NCBI RefSeq assembly: GCF_002093745.1
Contig: NZ_MTSB01000001.1
Span: 248,001-312,000, forward strand
From: Pseudomonas graminis
GTDB lineage: Bacteria; Pseudomonadota; Gammaproteobacteria; Pseudomonadales; Pseudomonadaceae
Reading direction: 5' to 3'
DNA: 64,000 nt
Within the stretch, counting starts at the first letter, position 1; each line of letters starts with the position of its first letter. The notes beneath the pieces are model-generated. The model had not been told where the DNA came from, did no database searches, and saw nothing but the letters and a program-made list of their open reading frames with translations. The position numbers and the translations under genes are program-made. Shown here one piece after another: positions 9,673-19,741 of the stretch.

Positions 9673-12161
9673 GGTTCATGCTCCGGGCCTGCGGCTTTCT
9701 CCAGATCGCGGACCATGCGGGCAATTCGGTCTGCGAGTTTTTCCGAACTGAGGCTTTCGCGAAAACGCTCGACCAGCAGCGGAAACGCCAGCGGCGTGGC
9801 GCGTTTGATGGCATGCAGGTCCAGCCTGCGGCTGTTGATCTGGCGCAATGTCAGCTCCAGGCGCTGCAGGTCCAGTTCCTGGCGCAGCACCTCTTCCTCA
9901 GCCTGGGTCAGCAACATGTTTTCGGCGTCATACTGCTTGAACACTTCAAAAAACAATCCGCTGGACGCCTGAAGCTGGCGATTGCTTTTGGCTGCGCCGG
10001 GGTAGCCGGAAAAGACCAGGCCCGAGATTCGGGCGATTTCGCGAAACCGCCGTAATGCCAGTTCGCCCGCGTTGAGGCTGGCAATGATATCGGCCAACAA
10101 GTCAGTTTCGCTGAACAGATCGGTTTGCAAGACGTGCGCCCAGTCAATCTCGCTGGCACTGAGCAACTCCAGGCCATAGTCGTTGACTGCGATGGAAAAG
10201 GTCAGTGGCCGATGGCGGCTCAGGCGCCATGCCAGTAAGCTGCCCAACCCCAGATGGACATGTCGGCCAGCGAAGGGGTAAAGAAAAAGGTGCCAGCCTT
10301 CGCGAGACTTGAGCGTTTCGGCCAGCAGCGTATCGCGTTGTGGCAGGCCGGACCATTGTTGCTGCACTTCCAGGAGCGGTTTGATGGCCTGCATTTCCGG
10401 GCTGTTGAATTCGCCACGGGCGGCGGCATCGAACTTTTCCACCACCGCCTCCGCCAGTTCGCTGGACAGCGGCATGCGTCCGCCATTCCAGCGCGGCACG
10501 GCGGCCTTCTTGCCCGTGGCGCGTTTGACGTAGGCCGTCATGTTTTCTACCCGGACCAGCTCCAGCAGACGTCCGCCGAACAGAAAGCCGTCACCGGGCT
10601 TGAGCCTGGCGATGAAACCTTCTTCGACGCTGCCCAGCGAGCCGCCACCGCCGCCTTTTTTCCAGTACTTCAGGTTGACGGTGGCTTCACTGACGATTGT
10701 GCCGACACTCATGCGGTGACGACGGGCCAGGCGTGCATCCGGTACGCGCCAGACACCGTGTTCGTCCGGCTCGGCGCGGCGGTAGTCGGGGTAGGCCGTG
10801 AGGGAGTGGCCGCCGTTGCGCACAAACGCCAGCGCCCACTGCCATTGCTCATCGCTCAGGTCGCGGTACGCCCAGGCACTGCGCACCTCGGCCAGCAGTT
10901 CATCGGGCAGAAAGCCGCCCCCCAATGCCATGCTGACCAGGTGCTGAACCAGCACGTCCAGCGGCTGATGCGGTGACTCGCGTGGCTCGATCATTCTGGC
11001 GGCAACCGCGTCATGAGCCGCGGCGGCTTCGACCAGCTCCAGGCTGTGGGTGGGCACCAGCGTGACGCGAGAAGGACGCCCCGGTGCATGGCCTGAGCGC
11101 CCGGCCCGTTGCATCAGGCGCGCGACGCCTTTGGGTGAGCCGATTTGCAACACGCGCTCGACGGGCAGGAAGTCTACGCCCAGGTCCAGGCTTGAGGTGC
11201 AGACCACCGCTTTGAGCGCACCTTCTTTCAGGGCTCGCTCGACCCAGTCACGCACCTCTCGGGCCAGCGATCCGTGGTGCAAGGCGATCAGGCCAGCCCA
11301 GTCCGGGCGCGCTTCCAGCAATGCCTGATACCAGATTTCCGATTGTGCCCGCGTGTTGGTGAACACCAGGCAACTGGCGCTGCTGTCCACCTCGGCGACC
11401 ACCTGCGGCAGCATACGCAAGCCCATATGCCCGGCCCACGGGAAGCGTTCGATGGACGGCGGCAACAGCGTATCGACCTGCAAGTCCTTGACGATCTTGC
11501 CTTGCACGGTCACGCCGCCGTCGCCGATCAGTACCTGCTGCGCATGGTGCTGATTGCCCAGCGTCGCGGAAATGCCCCACACGATGAGTTGCGGATTCCA
11601 TTGACGCAAGCGGGCCAGCGCCAGTTGCAACTGCACGCCGCGTTTGTTGCCGATCAGCTCATGCCATTCGTCCACCACGACCATTTTCAGCGTCGACAAC
11701 GCGACCTGTGCGTCGGCGCGGGTCAGCAGCAGCGTCAGGCTTTCCGGGGTGGTGATCAGCGCGGATGGCAGCCGTCGGCTCTGTCGCGCGCGCTCGCTAC
11801 CGCTGGTGTCGCCGGTACGCAGGCCCACTGACCACGGAATATCCAGTTCTGCCAGCGGCGCTTCAAGGGCACGAGCGGTGTCGGCTGCCAAGGCGCGCAT
11901 GGGGGTGATCCACAGGACACTCAGCGGTTCTGCAGGCGGTTTGCGTTTGCGCGGCTTGTTGTCGGCGGTGAGGGTATTGGCTTTGGCGAAACGATTGAGG
12001 GCGGCAAACCACACCGCGTAGGTCTTGCCCGAGCCGGTGCTGGCATGCAACAGGCCCGACTCACCGTTTTTGACCGCCGCCCAGACGTCCTTCTGAAACG
12101 CGAACGGCTTCCAGCCTCGGGCAAGAAACCATCGTTTGGCGAAGTCGGTGGGTCGGCTCAT
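9669..12161 (-). CDS. lhr: Ligase-associated DEXH helicase (Lhr-Core)
   Basis: An 830-residue ATP-dependent 3'-5' ssDNA translocase/helicase. It has Walker A ([13 protein letters not shown]), a DEWH box in [15 protein letters not shown], motif III SATLGN, motif [16 protein letters not shown], then a winged helix and the Lhr-specific C-terminal core. This is the short Lhr-Core form, not the 1500-residue E. coli-like Lhr. Its usual partners, DNA ligase and MBL exonuclease, are also present but displaced to 16858-19604 by an amino-acid transporter operon. Confidence 0.95.
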   Translation of the reverse strand: MSRPTDFAKRWFLARGWKPFAFQKDVWAAVKNGESGLLHASTGSGKTYAVWFAALNRFAKANTLTADNKPRKRKPPAEPLSVLWITPMRALAADTARALEAPLAELDIPWSVGLRTGDTSGSERARQSRRLPSALITTPESLTLLLTRADAQVALSTLKMVVVDEWHELIGNKRGVQLQLALARLRQWNPQLIVWGISATLGNQHHAQQVLIGDGGVTVQGKIVKDLQVDTLLPPSIERFPWAGHMGLRMLPQVVAEVDSSASCLVFTNTRAQSEIWYQALLEARPDWAGLIALHHGSLAREVRDWVERALKEGALKAVVCTSSLDLGVDFLPVERVLQIGSPKGVARLMQRAGRSGHAPGRPSRVTLVPTHSLELVEAAAAHDAVAARMIEPRESPHQPLDVLVQHLVSMALGGGFLPDELLAEVRSAWAYRDLSDEQWQWALAFVRNGGHSLTAYPDYRRAEPDEHGVWRVPDARLARRHRMSVGTIVSEATVNLKYWKKGGGGGSLGSVEEGFIARLKPGDGFLFGGRLLELVRVENMTAYVKRATGKKAAVPRWNGGRMPLSSELAEAVVEKFDAAARGEFNSPEMQAIKPLLEVQQQWSGLPQRDTLLAETLKSREGWHLFLYPFAGRHVHLGLGSLLAWRLSRHRPLTFSIAVNDYGLELLSASEIDWAHVLQTDLFSETDLLADIIASLNAGELALRRFREIARISGLVFSGYPGAAKSNRQLQASSGLFFEVFKQYDAENMLLTQAEEEVLRQELDLQRLELTLRQINSRRLDLHAIKRATPLAFPLLVERFRESLSSEKLADRIARMVRDLEKAAGPEHEP

Positions 12162-12261
12162 CCGCTTGCGTGTGCTCTGAGTGGCGTTAAGTCAGAGACA
12201 GCGAAGAAAGGGTAATAGTTTTAAATGGTTATGGCGCTCATCGCTAGACACACATCTAACT

Positions 12262-12298
12262 GACTGTCGTGCCGATGCTCCGCATCGGCATGCCGTTC
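12262..12298. repeat. Solitary REP element
   Basis: The hairpin GCCGATGC-TCC-GCATCGGC with a preceding GTCGT head matches the REP sequences that flank the larger repeats at 44.3 and 57.2 kb. It lies between lhr and the 3' end of the transporter operon and may help terminate the latter. Confidence 0.75.
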
Positions 12299-12319
12299 AG
12301 GCTTCATGCACAAAAAACG

Positions 12320-13084
12320 CTACTTCAGATTGCCACTCAAAAACTGCTGCAAGCGCTCGCTTTTCGGGTTGTTGAGTACTTCATCCGGGTGGCCGGACTC
12401 TTCGATCTGCCCCTGATGCAGGAACACCACCTGGCTGGCCACCTTGCGGGCGAAGCCCATTTCGTGGGTGACCAGAATCATGGTCCGGCCTTCTTCGGCC
12501 AGGCCCTGAATGACTTTCAGCACTTCACCGACCAGCTCCGGGTCGAGTGCCGAGGTCGGTTCATCGAACAGCATGATTTCCGGTTCCATCGCCAGCGCAC
12601 GGGCAATGGCCACGCGCTGTTGCTGACCGCCGGACAGGAACGCCGGGTACTGATCGGCGACGCGCTCCGGCAGGCCGACTTTTTCCAGGTATTTGCGCGC
12701 GCGGGCCTCGGCTTCGGCCTTGGGCACGCCCAGCACCCGGCGCGGCGCCATCGTGATGTTTTCCAGCACCGTCATGTGTGCCCACAGGTTGAAGTGCTGA
12801 AACACCATCGCCAGGCGCGTGCGGATGCGTTGCAATTCATCGGCGTCCGCCACGCGCATGCCGTGCTTGTCGCTGACCATGCGTACTTGCTTGCCGTCCA
12901 GGCTCATCGCCCCGTCATTGGGCTGTTCGAGAAAGTTGATGCAGCGCAAAAAGGTGCTCTTGCCGGAACCGCTGGCACCGATCAAACAGATCACATCACC
13001 GCTGCTGGCCTTGAGCGATACGCCTTTGAGCACTTCGTTGTCGCCATAGCTTTTGTGCAGGCCATCGATGGTCAGTTTGTACAT
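12320..13084 (-). CDS. aotP: Basic amino acid ABC transporter, ATP-binding protein (AotP/HisP type)
   Basis: A 254-residue ABC ATPase powering uptake of arginine/ornithine or histidine. It has Walker A GASGSGKST, Q-loop VFQHFNLW, signature LSGGQQQR, Walker B IMLFDEPTSALD and H-loop VTHEMGFA. It is the last gene of a same-strand operon: binding protein, two permeases, M14 peptidase-like protein, ATPase. That order is the P. aeruginosa aotJQMOP order. The regulator argR that follows aotP in P. aeruginosa is not here, so the substrate could be histidine instead. Confidence 0.9.
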   Translation of the reverse strand: MYKLTIDGLHKSYGDNEVLKGVSLKASSGDVICLIGASGSGKSTFLRCINFLEQPNDGAMSLDGKQVRMVSDKHGMRVADADELQRIRTRLAMVFQHFNLWAHMTVLENITMAPRRVLGVPKAEAEARARKYLEKVGLPERVADQYPAFLSGGQQQRVAIARALAMEPEIMLFDEPTSALDPELVGEVLKVIQGLAEEGRTMILVTHEMGFARKVASQVVFLHQGQIEESGHPDEVLNNPKSERLQQFLSGNLK

Positions 13085-13093
13085 GACAGGTCC

Positions 13094-14212
13094 TCAAGGA
13101 GAAAGTAGATAGCCGCTGCGATAGGCCTGGGTGCCGGCGATGTGCGCAATGACCATGCCTGCGGTCGCCATGCGGCGCAGCGAGCGCGCGTACAGCAGGC
13201 CGGCATTCAGGGCATGGATGCAGCTCACGGCATCGCTGATCGGGTCGATGACCTCGGCAATCAACTGGCCGGCCTCGACGTACTCGCCAGGCATCGCGCA
13301 GAACACCAGCAGCCCGCCGACCGGCGTGGCGACCGGCTCGACCGCTGCCAGTGGCGTAGCGGGGTAAAGCAATTCGGGCGGCAGCGACAGTTCGCCGTCG
13401 ATGACGCCGGCGTGAATCAGGTAATGAATGATCGCCTGACAGTCGCGGCTGGCGAGGGCGTGGTTCACATCGCCTTGGCCACGCAGCTCCAGGGTCACTG
13501 AAAAGCTGCCCATCGGGATCGGGAAGCGCTCGCCGAAGCGTTGCTGCAACTGCCACCAGACCAGCGTGAAGCATTCGTCGAACGACTGGCCGCCCGAGTC
13601 GGTGGCCAGCAGGCTGGCTTGCGCACCCAGGTAGCGCGACAACGGCTCGACTTTCGGCCAGGCTTCGGGCGTGGTGTACAGGTGTTCGACCGACTCGAAA
13701 TCACAGTGCAGGTCCAGCACCATGTCGGCATCGCAAGCCAGGCGTTGCAGGGTCAGGCGCAGCGATTGCAACTGGGTGGTTGCGACTTGAGCGTTCAGGG
13801 CTGCCAGCAGGCTTGTACGCACCAAAATACGGTTTTGCTGTGGATCGTCAGTCAGACGGGCTTCGATATCATCACCGACCTGCACGCCAAGGTCGCTGAA
13901 GCCACGATTGAAATTCTGCCCGCTCTCCAGCTCGTAGCGGCCCAGCGGCGTGTCCATCAGCACCTGTTCCAGGCCTATCGGGTTGGCCACGGGCACCACG
14001 ACGATTTCCCCCCGCAGGCGACCGGCATTTTCCAGTTCGGCCAGGCGCTGTTTCAAATACCAGGCAACCAGCATGCCCGGCAGTTCGTCTGCATGCAGCG
14101 AGGCCTGAATGTAGACCTTGCGCGAGCCGCCTTGCGGCCCGTAATGAAAGCTATGGACGTGCCGGACAGTGCCCGGCACGGGTGACAGCAGATCGTGGGT
14201 GTGATGGCGCAT
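13094..14212 (-). CDS. aotO: M14-like succinylglutamate desuccinylase/aspartoacylase family protein (AotO type)
   Basis: A 372-residue zinc hydrolase-like protein of the AstE/aspartoacylase family. Zinc-site motifs are visible: H40xxE43 in LHADELPG, and DLHCDFES. TLELRG probably holds the catalytic Glu. The gene lies between permease and ATPase genes, as aotO does in P. aeruginosa, spaced 2 bases from the permease gene and 9 from the ATPase gene. Its contribution to transport is not established; a deacylase acting on imported N-acylated basic amino acids is a plausible inference. Confidence 0.85.
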   Translation of the reverse strand: MRHHTHDLLSPVPGTVRHVHSFHYGPQGGSRKVYIQASLHADELPGMLVAWYLKQRLAELENAGRLRGEIVVVPVANPIGLEQVLMDTPLGRYELESGQNFNRGFSDLGVQVGDDIEARLTDDPQQNRILVRTSLLAALNAQVATTQLQSLRLTLQRLACDADMVLDLHCDFESVEHLYTTPEAWPKVEPLSRYLGAQASLLATDSGGQSFDECFTLVWWQLQQRFGERFPIPMGSFSVTLELRGQGDVNHALASRDCQAIIHYLIHAGVIDGELSLPPELLYPATPLAAVEPVATPVGGLLVFCAMPGEYVEAGQLIAEVIDPISDAVSCIHALNAGLLYARSLRRMATAGMVIAHIAGTQAYRSGYLLSP

Positions 14213-14214
14213 GA

Positions 14215-14925
14215 TCAGCGGACCGGGCCGAGAAAGGCCAGCCAGCGCCGTTCGGCAAGGCGGAACAGTCCGACCAGAATAAAGGTGACGGTCAGGTACA
14301 TGACCGCTGCGATGCCGAACGACTGGAACGTCATGAAGGTCGCGGAATTGGCGTCCCGCGCCACCTTTAGAATGTCCGGCACGGTGGCGGTGAACGCTAC
14401 CGTGGTCGAATGCAGCATCAGGATCACCTCGTTGCTGTAATACGGCAACGAGCGGCGCAGCGCCGAGGGCATGATCACGTAGGTATAAAGCTTCCAGCCG
14501 GTCAGGCCGTAGGCCTTGGCCGCTTCGACTTCACCGTGGGCCATGCTGCGAATCGCACCGGCGAAGATTTCCGTGGTGTACGCGCACGTGTTCAGGGCGA
14601 ACGCCAGAATGGTGCAATTCATCGCGTCGCGGAAAAACGCGTCCAGAACCGGTTGCTCGCGCACCGCGGCAAGGCTGTAAATGCCGGTGTAGCAGATCAG
14701 CAACTGGATGTAGAGCGGTGTACCGCGAAACAGGTAGGTGTAGAACTGCACCGGCCAGCGTACCCAGCGGTTTGTCGACACGCGGGCAATGGACAGTGGA
14801 ATGGACACGCAGAAGCCGATGGTGATGGACGCGCTGAGCAGCCACATGGTCATGGCCAGACCGGTCACGTTGACGCCGTCTGTATAAAGGAAGGGTTTCC
14901 AGTATTCCTGTAACAACTCGATCAT
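14215..14925 (-). CDS. aotM: Basic amino acid ABC transporter permease (AotM/HisM type)
   Basis: A 236-residue inner-membrane permease with about five hydrophobic segments. It has the HisMQ-family cytoplasmic loop (GEVEAAKAYGLTGWKLYTYVIMPSALR), which contacts the ATPase. It overlaps the preceding permease gene by 4 bases and pairs with it as a heterodimeric channel. Confidence 0.92.
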   Translation of the reverse strand: MIELLQEYWKPFLYTDGVNVTGLAMTMWLLSASITIGFCVSIPLSIARVSTNRWVRWPVQFYTYLFRGTPLYIQLLICYTGIYSLAAVREQPVLDAFFRDAMNCTILAFALNTCAYTTEIFAGAIRSMAHGEVEAAKAYGLTGWKLYTYVIMPSALRRSLPYYSNEVILMLHSTTVAFTATVPDILKVARDANSATFMTFQSFGIAAVMYLTVTFILVGLFRLAERRWLAFLGPVR

Positions 14926-15650
14926 CGCTGCGCCTCCCGACTGCCTGCGGCGTAATGCCGTTCAGCCCAGCGCAGGGCGAAGTTCGAGGCGCTGGTGATC
15001 ATCAGGTAGATCAACGCCGCCAGCACCAGAAAGTAAAACAGCTGATACGTGCTTTTACCGGCGTCCTGAGAAGCCTTGACCAGATCGGCCAGGCCGATGA
15101 TCGACACCAGCGCGGTGGCCTTGAGCAGCACTTGCCAGTTATTGCCGATCCCCGGCAGGGCGTAACGCATCATTTGCGGGAACACGACATAGCGGAACCG
15201 CTGACCGCGCTTCAAACCGTAAGCGGTTGCCGCCTCCACCTGGCCGCGAGGCACGGACAGAATGGCGCCGCGGAACGTTTCAGTGAAGTAAGCCCCATAA
15301 ATGAAGCCCAGCGTAATCACGCCTGCGCCGAACGGGTTGATCTCGATGTATTCCCATTCCATCGCGTCGGTGAGCAGGGTGAGCCAGGTTTGCAGGCTGT
15401 AGAAAATCAGCAGCATCAACACCAGATCCGGCACACCGCGGATCAGTGTCGTATAAATTTGTGCCGGTACGCGCAGCAGCGCTGAACTCGACAGTTTGGC
15501 AGTGGCTCCGATCAACCCGAGCACAATACTCAGGGCGAGCGACAGCACAGCCAGTTTGACGGTCATCCAGGTGCCTTCCAGCAACAGCGGGCCAAAGCCC
15601 TTCAGGCTGAACGCCGAGAGTCCCAGGTTTTGCATGAGTGCATCGAGCAT
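14922..15650 (-). CDS. aotQ: Basic amino acid ABC transporter permease (AotQ/HisQ type)
   Basis: A 242-residue permease with hydrophobic segments and the coupling loop GQVEAATAYGLKRGQRFRYVVFPQMMR. It is the partner of the downstream permease, coupled to it by a 4-base overlap. It follows the binding-protein gene after an 80-base gap that holds a short inverted repeat (GCCCATCGAT..ATCGATGGGC region near 15679-15722), a likely processing or attenuating hairpin that would leave more binding protein than permease. Confidence 0.92.
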   Translation of the reverse strand: MLDALMQNLGLSAFSLKGFGPLLLEGTWMTVKLAVLSLALSIVLGLIGATAKLSSSALLRVPAQIYTTLIRGVPDLVLMLLIFYSLQTWLTLLTDAMEWEYIEINPFGAGVITLGFIYGAYFTETFRGAILSVPRGQVEAATAYGLKRGQRFRYVVFPQMMRYALPGIGNNWQVLLKATALVSIIGLADLVKASQDAGKSTYQLFYFLVLAALIYLMITSASNFALRWAERHYAAGSREAQR

Positions 15651-15730
15651 GGATAGGCCTTGCGTCTACAGACGGAAACGCCCATCGATCGGGCAGCGAA
15701 TCATCGCCGAAATCGATGGGCGTCAGGGTG

Positions 15731-16513
15731 TTATTTGCCGCTGTACAGGTTCAGGTCGCCAAAATGTTTTTTCTGGATTTCGGCGTAGGTGCCGTCATCG
15801 TGCATGGCCTTGATGCCTTTATCCAGCAACGCTTTCAGCTCTTTGTTGCCCTTGGCGATGCCGATGGCGGTCTTGGCAGGCAACAGCTCGCTGTCGACCG
15901 GCTTGCTGACTTCGTAATCAGCACCCGCTGGCGACTTCAGGAAGCCCAGTTCGGCTTGCAGCATGTCCTGGATCGACGCGTCCAGGCGACCGGACGTCAG
16001 GTCGGCGTACACCTGATCCTGGTTGGCGTAGGCCTTGGTGGTCACGCCTGCCTTGTCCAGCACGGCTTTGGCGTAGGCTTCCTGAATGGTGCCTTGCTCA
16101 TAGCCTACGGTTTTGCCTTTCAGGCTGGCCGGGTCGGCGGTCAGACCTGCGCCTTTCTTGAACACCAGCGAGGTCGGGCCGGAGAACAGCTCATTGGAGA
16201 AGTCGATGACTTTCTCGCGGGCCGGTGTCACGGTCATCGAGGAGATGACACCGTCGAATTTACGGGCCTTGAGGCCAGGGATCATGCCGTCGAAGTCGCT
16301 TTCAACCCATTTGCAGGTGACTTTCAGCTCTTTACAGATGGCATTGCCCAGGTCGATGTCGAAGCCGACCAGGCTGCCGTCGGCGGCTTTGGATTCGAAC
16401 GGTGCGTAGGACGGATCGACGCCGAAGCGCAGTTCCTTGTACTCCTTGGCCATCGAGTTACCGGCGGCAAGGCACAGAGCCAGTGCAGAAAGAGTGAGCC
16501 ATGCTTTTTTCAT
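15731..16513 (-). CDS. aotJ: Periplasmic basic amino acid-binding protein (AotJ/HisJ type)
   Basis: A 260-residue solute-binding protein with a clear signal peptide (MKKAWLTLSALALCLAAGNSMA). It has the HisJ/LAO family blocks LRFGVDPSYAPFESK, GFDIDLGNAICKEL, FDGMIPGLKARKFDGVISSMTVT and TVGYEQGTIQE. It delivers the ligand to the permease pair encoded downstream. First gene of the operon, so the promoter lies in 16514-16817. Confidence 0.93.
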   Translation of the reverse strand: MKKAWLTLSALALCLAAGNSMAKEYKELRFGVDPSYAPFESKAADGSLVGFDIDLGNAICKELKVTCKWVESDFDGMIPGLKARKFDGVISSMTVTPAREKVIDFSNELFSGPTSLVFKKGAGLTADPASLKGKTVGYEQGTIQEAYAKAVLDKAGVTTKAYANQDQVYADLTSGRLDASIQDMLQAELGFLKSPAGADYEVSKPVDSELLPAKTAIGIAKGNKELKALLDKGIKAMHDDGTYAEIQKKHFGDLNLYSGK

Positions 16514-16857
16514 TATTCAGTCCTTAAAACCTTAAATGGGGCGTTGGGAACACGCGAAGCTTGCTACCGGCAAGTGCCAGACTGGCAGAAGATAGCAATT
16601 TCCGAACCAGAGGGACGAACATGCGTTTGAAATGTAAGGCGTTGTCGCTATTTCATATGAATGGCTGGCAATCTGCCGCCTCTGCACGTTTGCAGAGCAG
16701 GTAATGACCGCCCGGAAGGGTGACGAGCATCGCTCACCGCAGCGCCGAGCGGCAGATTAGTAACGAAAGGGCGCTGTGTCTGGCGGGCGAGCAGTCGAAC
16801 AGGCTGATCGGTGTGTCAAAAAGGTGCGCCCGAATCGGCGCGCACTTTTACGGTGCG
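16514..16857. other. Intergenic region upstream of aotJ
   Basis: Some 340 bases carrying the terminator of the ligase gene and, by position, the aotJ promoter and leader. No ArgR site or sigma-54 promoter could be identified with confidence by eye. Confidence 0.45.
16818..16850 (-). terminator. Terminator of the exo-lig transcript
   Basis: On the minus strand GTGCGC / GCGCAC pairs around an inner CCG/CGG stem and is followed by CTTTTT, a few bases after the ligase stop codon. Confidence 0.75.
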
Positions 16858-18561
16858 TCAGTTCAGCAGGTCCTGAAGCGTCGCCAGGCTGTCGGCTTCG
16901 GCGACAGGTTTGTCCTGCCGCCAGCGCAACATGCGAGGAAAGCGCACGGCGATGCCGCTCTTGTGGCGCTTGGACAGGGCGATGCCTTCAAAACCCAGCT
17001 CGAACACCAGCGTGGGCGTCACGCTACTGACCGGTCCGAACTTCTCGACGGTGGTCTTGCGGACGATGGCGTCCACTTTGCGCATTTCTTCGTCGGTCAG
17101 CCCCGAGTACGCCTTGGCGAACGGCACCAGCGTGCGTTCGCTGGCGTCGGGCGGGCCGTCCCAGACTGCAAACGTGTAATCGCTGTACAGACTGGCACGA
17201 CGTCCGTGGCCTCGTTGCGCATAAATAAGCACGGCATCGACACTGAACGGGTCGATCTTCCATTTCCACCAGACGCCCATGTCCTTGGTGCGACCGACAC
17301 CGTATAACGCGTCGCGGGCCTTGAGCATCATGCCCTCGACGCCCAGGCTGCGAGAGGCCTCGCGTTGGGTGGCCAGATCGAGCCAGTCCTTGCCAGTGAG
17401 CACCGGGGAGGGCATCAGCACCTCGCTCTGGCAGTGTTCGATCAAGGTTTCCAGTTGCGCACGACGTTCGTGTTGAGGCCGGCTGCGCCAGTCATCGCCT
17501 TGCCATTCCAGCAGGTCGTAGGCCAAAACAACCACCGGCACATCTGCAAGAATCTTCTTGCCCAGCGTCTGGCGGCCGATGCGCTGCTGCAGCAAGGCAA
17601 AAGGTTGCACCGAGGGTGTCGCCTGCGGAACGTCACCGTTCAGGGCAAAGGTGGCGTCGCTGTCGGGATGGGGTTCGGGCGCTTTCCAGACCACGATTTC
17701 GCCATCGATGACCGTGCCGTCCGGCAGGCCATGCACCAGGCTGTGCAGCTCGGGAAAACGGTCGGTCACCAGTTCTTCGCCTCGCGACCATATCCACAGC
17801 CTGCCGTCGCGTTTGACCAATTGCGCCCGGATGCCGTCCCACTTCCATTCCACCTGCCAGTTTTCGGCAGGGCCGAGCAGCGCTTCGAACTGATCGGCAG
17901 GCTGCTGGAATGAATGCGCGAGAAAGAACGGGTAGGGCTGACCACCGCGTTGCGCATGTTCATCTTCCGACTCGGGCGCGATCAGCTTCAGATAGCGTTC
18001 GGCGCTGGGGCGATGTGACAGGTCGGTATAGCCGACCAGTCGCTGTGCGACGCGTTTGCTGTCGATGTCGGCCAACGCGGCCAGCGCTCGGGTGACCAGT
18101 AGTTTGGACACGCCGACCCGGAAGCTGCCGGTGATCAGCTTGATACACACCATAAGGCTGCTGCGGTCCAGTTGCGACCAGAACATGGGCAGGCGCTCGG
18201 CCAGTTCTTCGGGGGGCAGGCCGCGCAACGGCAGCAGCTTGTCTTCCATCCAGGTGGCCAGGCCTTCGTCATTGTTGTGATCGGCCTGAGGCAATAGCAG
18301 CGAGAGGGTTTCCGCGAGGTCGCCGACCGCCTGATAGCTTTCTTCGAACAGCCATTCAGGGAGGCTGGCGAGTGTCATGGCCTGTTCGCGCAATATGCGC
18401 GTCGGCACCAGTTGCCGTGGACGACCGCCCGACAGAAAGTACACCGCCCAGGCGGCATCCTCAGGGTCGGCTTTCTCGAAGTAATCGCGCATCGCCGCCA
18501 GTTTGGCGTTGCTGGACGTGGTGGCGTCCAGTTGGGCGTAGAGTTCGGCAAAGGCTTTCAT
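16858..18561 (-). CDS. ATP-dependent DNA ligase (Lhr-associated)
   Basis: A 567-residue ligase with an N-terminal helical DNA-binding domain. The nucleotidyltransferase motif I EWKWDGIRAQ contains the adenylated Lys, IDGEIVVW is motif III and LVFELGFEGI lies near the OB fold. The C-terminal FPRMLRWRQDK is typical of archaeal/bacterial LigB-like enzymes. It seals nicks alongside the MBL nuclease encoded just upstream, whose stop it overlaps by 4 bases. In other bacteria this ligase clusters with lhr and pdeM; here those lie 4.7 kb further downstream. Confidence 0.94.
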   Translation of the reverse strand: MKAFAELYAQLDATTSSNAKLAAMRDYFEKADPEDAAWAVYFLSGGRPRQLVPTRILREQAMTLASLPEWLFEESYQAVGDLAETLSLLLPQADHNNDEGLATWMEDKLLPLRGLPPEELAERLPMFWSQLDRSSLMVCIKLITGSFRVGVSKLLVTRALAALADIDSKRVAQRLVGYTDLSHRPSAERYLKLIAPESEDEHAQRGGQPYPFFLAHSFQQPADQFEALLGPAENWQVEWKWDGIRAQLVKRDGRLWIWSRGEELVTDRFPELHSLVHGLPDGTVIDGEIVVWKAPEPHPDSDATFALNGDVPQATPSVQPFALLQQRIGRQTLGKKILADVPVVVLAYDLLEWQGDDWRSRPQHERRAQLETLIEHCQSEVLMPSPVLTGKDWLDLATQREASRSLGVEGMMLKARDALYGVGRTKDMGVWWKWKIDPFSVDAVLIYAQRGHGRRASLYSDYTFAVWDGPPDASERTLVPFAKAYSGLTDEEMRKVDAIVRKTTVEKFGPVSSVTPTLVFELGFEGIALSKRHKSGIAVRFPRMLRWRQDKPVAEADSLATLQDLLN

Positions 18562-19604
18562 GGCTGAGTCTCGCCCGGGCTTGCTGCTTGAGGCTCGGCC
18601 GTTGCCGGGTTGCTGTCTTCTTCATCGCCGTATTCGGTACTGAAGCCCTGGGCATCCAGCCCCAGTTCACGCAGATAGCGCACCAGTATCCCCACCGATC
18701 CGTGAGTGACCATGACCCGCTCGGCCCCGGTCTGCTCGATGGCCCATAACAGCCCTGGCCAGTCGGCGTGATCGGACAGTACAAAGCCGCGATCCACGCC
18801 GCGTCGACGCCGGGTGCCGCGCAACATCATCCAGCCGCTCGCAAACGCATCGCTGTACTCGCCAAAACGCTTCATCCAGCTGCTGCCACCGGCAGACGGC
18901 GGGGCGAGAATCAATGCCTGACGCAGGGCCGGATCGGTCTTCTTGAAGTCGCCGGCGTATTGAGTTTCCGGGATGCGAATGCCGCCTTCCCGATAGACGC
19001 GGTTCAAGGGTTCAACCGCGCCATGCACCAGAATCGGCCCGATCTGCGAGTCGATACCGTGCAGAATACGTTGGGCCTTGCCGAAGGAATACGCGAACAA
19101 CACGCTGGCTTTGCCCTGGGCCGCATTGCCGCGCCACCACTCGTTGATGCCTTCGAAAATCTGTGACTGCGGTGCCCAGCGATAGATCGGCAGGCCAAAG
19201 GTCGATTCGGTGATGAAGGTGTGACAGCGCACCGGTTCGAACGCTGCGCAAGTGCCGTCCGGTTCGACTTTGTAATCCCCGGAAGCCACCCATACTTCGC
19301 CTTCGTACTCCAGCCGCACCTGCGCAGAGCCCAGCACATGCCCGGCCGGATGCAGGCTCAGTTTTACGCCGTGGTGGGTGATGGTTTCGCCGTATTCGAG
19401 GGTTTGCAGGTTGATATCCTGCCCGAGGCGCGACCGCAAAATACCCTCGCCGCTGGCGGCCGACAGGTAATGCTGATTACCGGTGCGGGCGTGATCGCCG
19501 TGAGCATGAGTGATCACCGCACGCTCGACCGGACGCCACGGATCGATATAGAAATCACCGGGCGGGCAGTACAAACCTTCGGGGCGAGCAACGACAAGGT
19601 CCAT
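18558..19604 (-). CDS. Ligase-associated MBL-fold DNA exonuclease
   Basis: A 348-residue metallo-beta-lactamase fold protein of the DNA-repair exonuclease type (SNM1/Apollo-like). The zinc motif HAHGDHA is near residue 36, AGHVLGSAQV and SGDYK follow, and LSDHADWPGLL supplies the later metal ligand. It precedes and overlaps the ligase gene, giving a two-gene repair operon. The C-terminal about 25 residues are low-complexity Glu/Ala/Pro. Confidence 0.93.
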   Translation of the reverse strand: MDLVVARPEGLYCPPGDFYIDPWRPVERAVITHAHGDHARTGNQHYLSAASGEGILRSRLGQDINLQTLEYGETITHHGVKLSLHPAGHVLGSAQVRLEYEGEVWVASGDYKVEPDGTCAAFEPVRCHTFITESTFGLPIYRWAPQSQIFEGINEWWRGNAAQGKASVLFAYSFGKAQRILHGIDSQIGPILVHGAVEPLNRVYREGGIRIPETQYAGDFKKTDPALRQALILAPPSAGGSSWMKRFGEYSDAFASGWMMLRGTRRRRGVDRGFVLSDHADWPGLLWAIEQTGAERVMVTHGSVGILVRYLRELGLDAQGFSTEYGDEEDSNPATAEPQAASPGETQP

Positions 19605-19741
19605 GGGGCAACCGTATGGAGGGGCTTGTTAGCTATGAGCCGGTAAGGAACTGGAAGTTCGGGGAGTTTGCGTGAGCGCTGCGGAGCGTAAGGCGCGACA
19701 GCAGGTGAATTAGGGCTCGACTCAAGGTCACCCTTTCGCCT

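Noticed and set aside
12320..16513. Assignment of the ABC operon firmly to arginine/ornithine
   Set aside because: Gene order is aotJQMOP, but argR is not adjacent and HisJ-type proteins look alike, so the substrate is left open.
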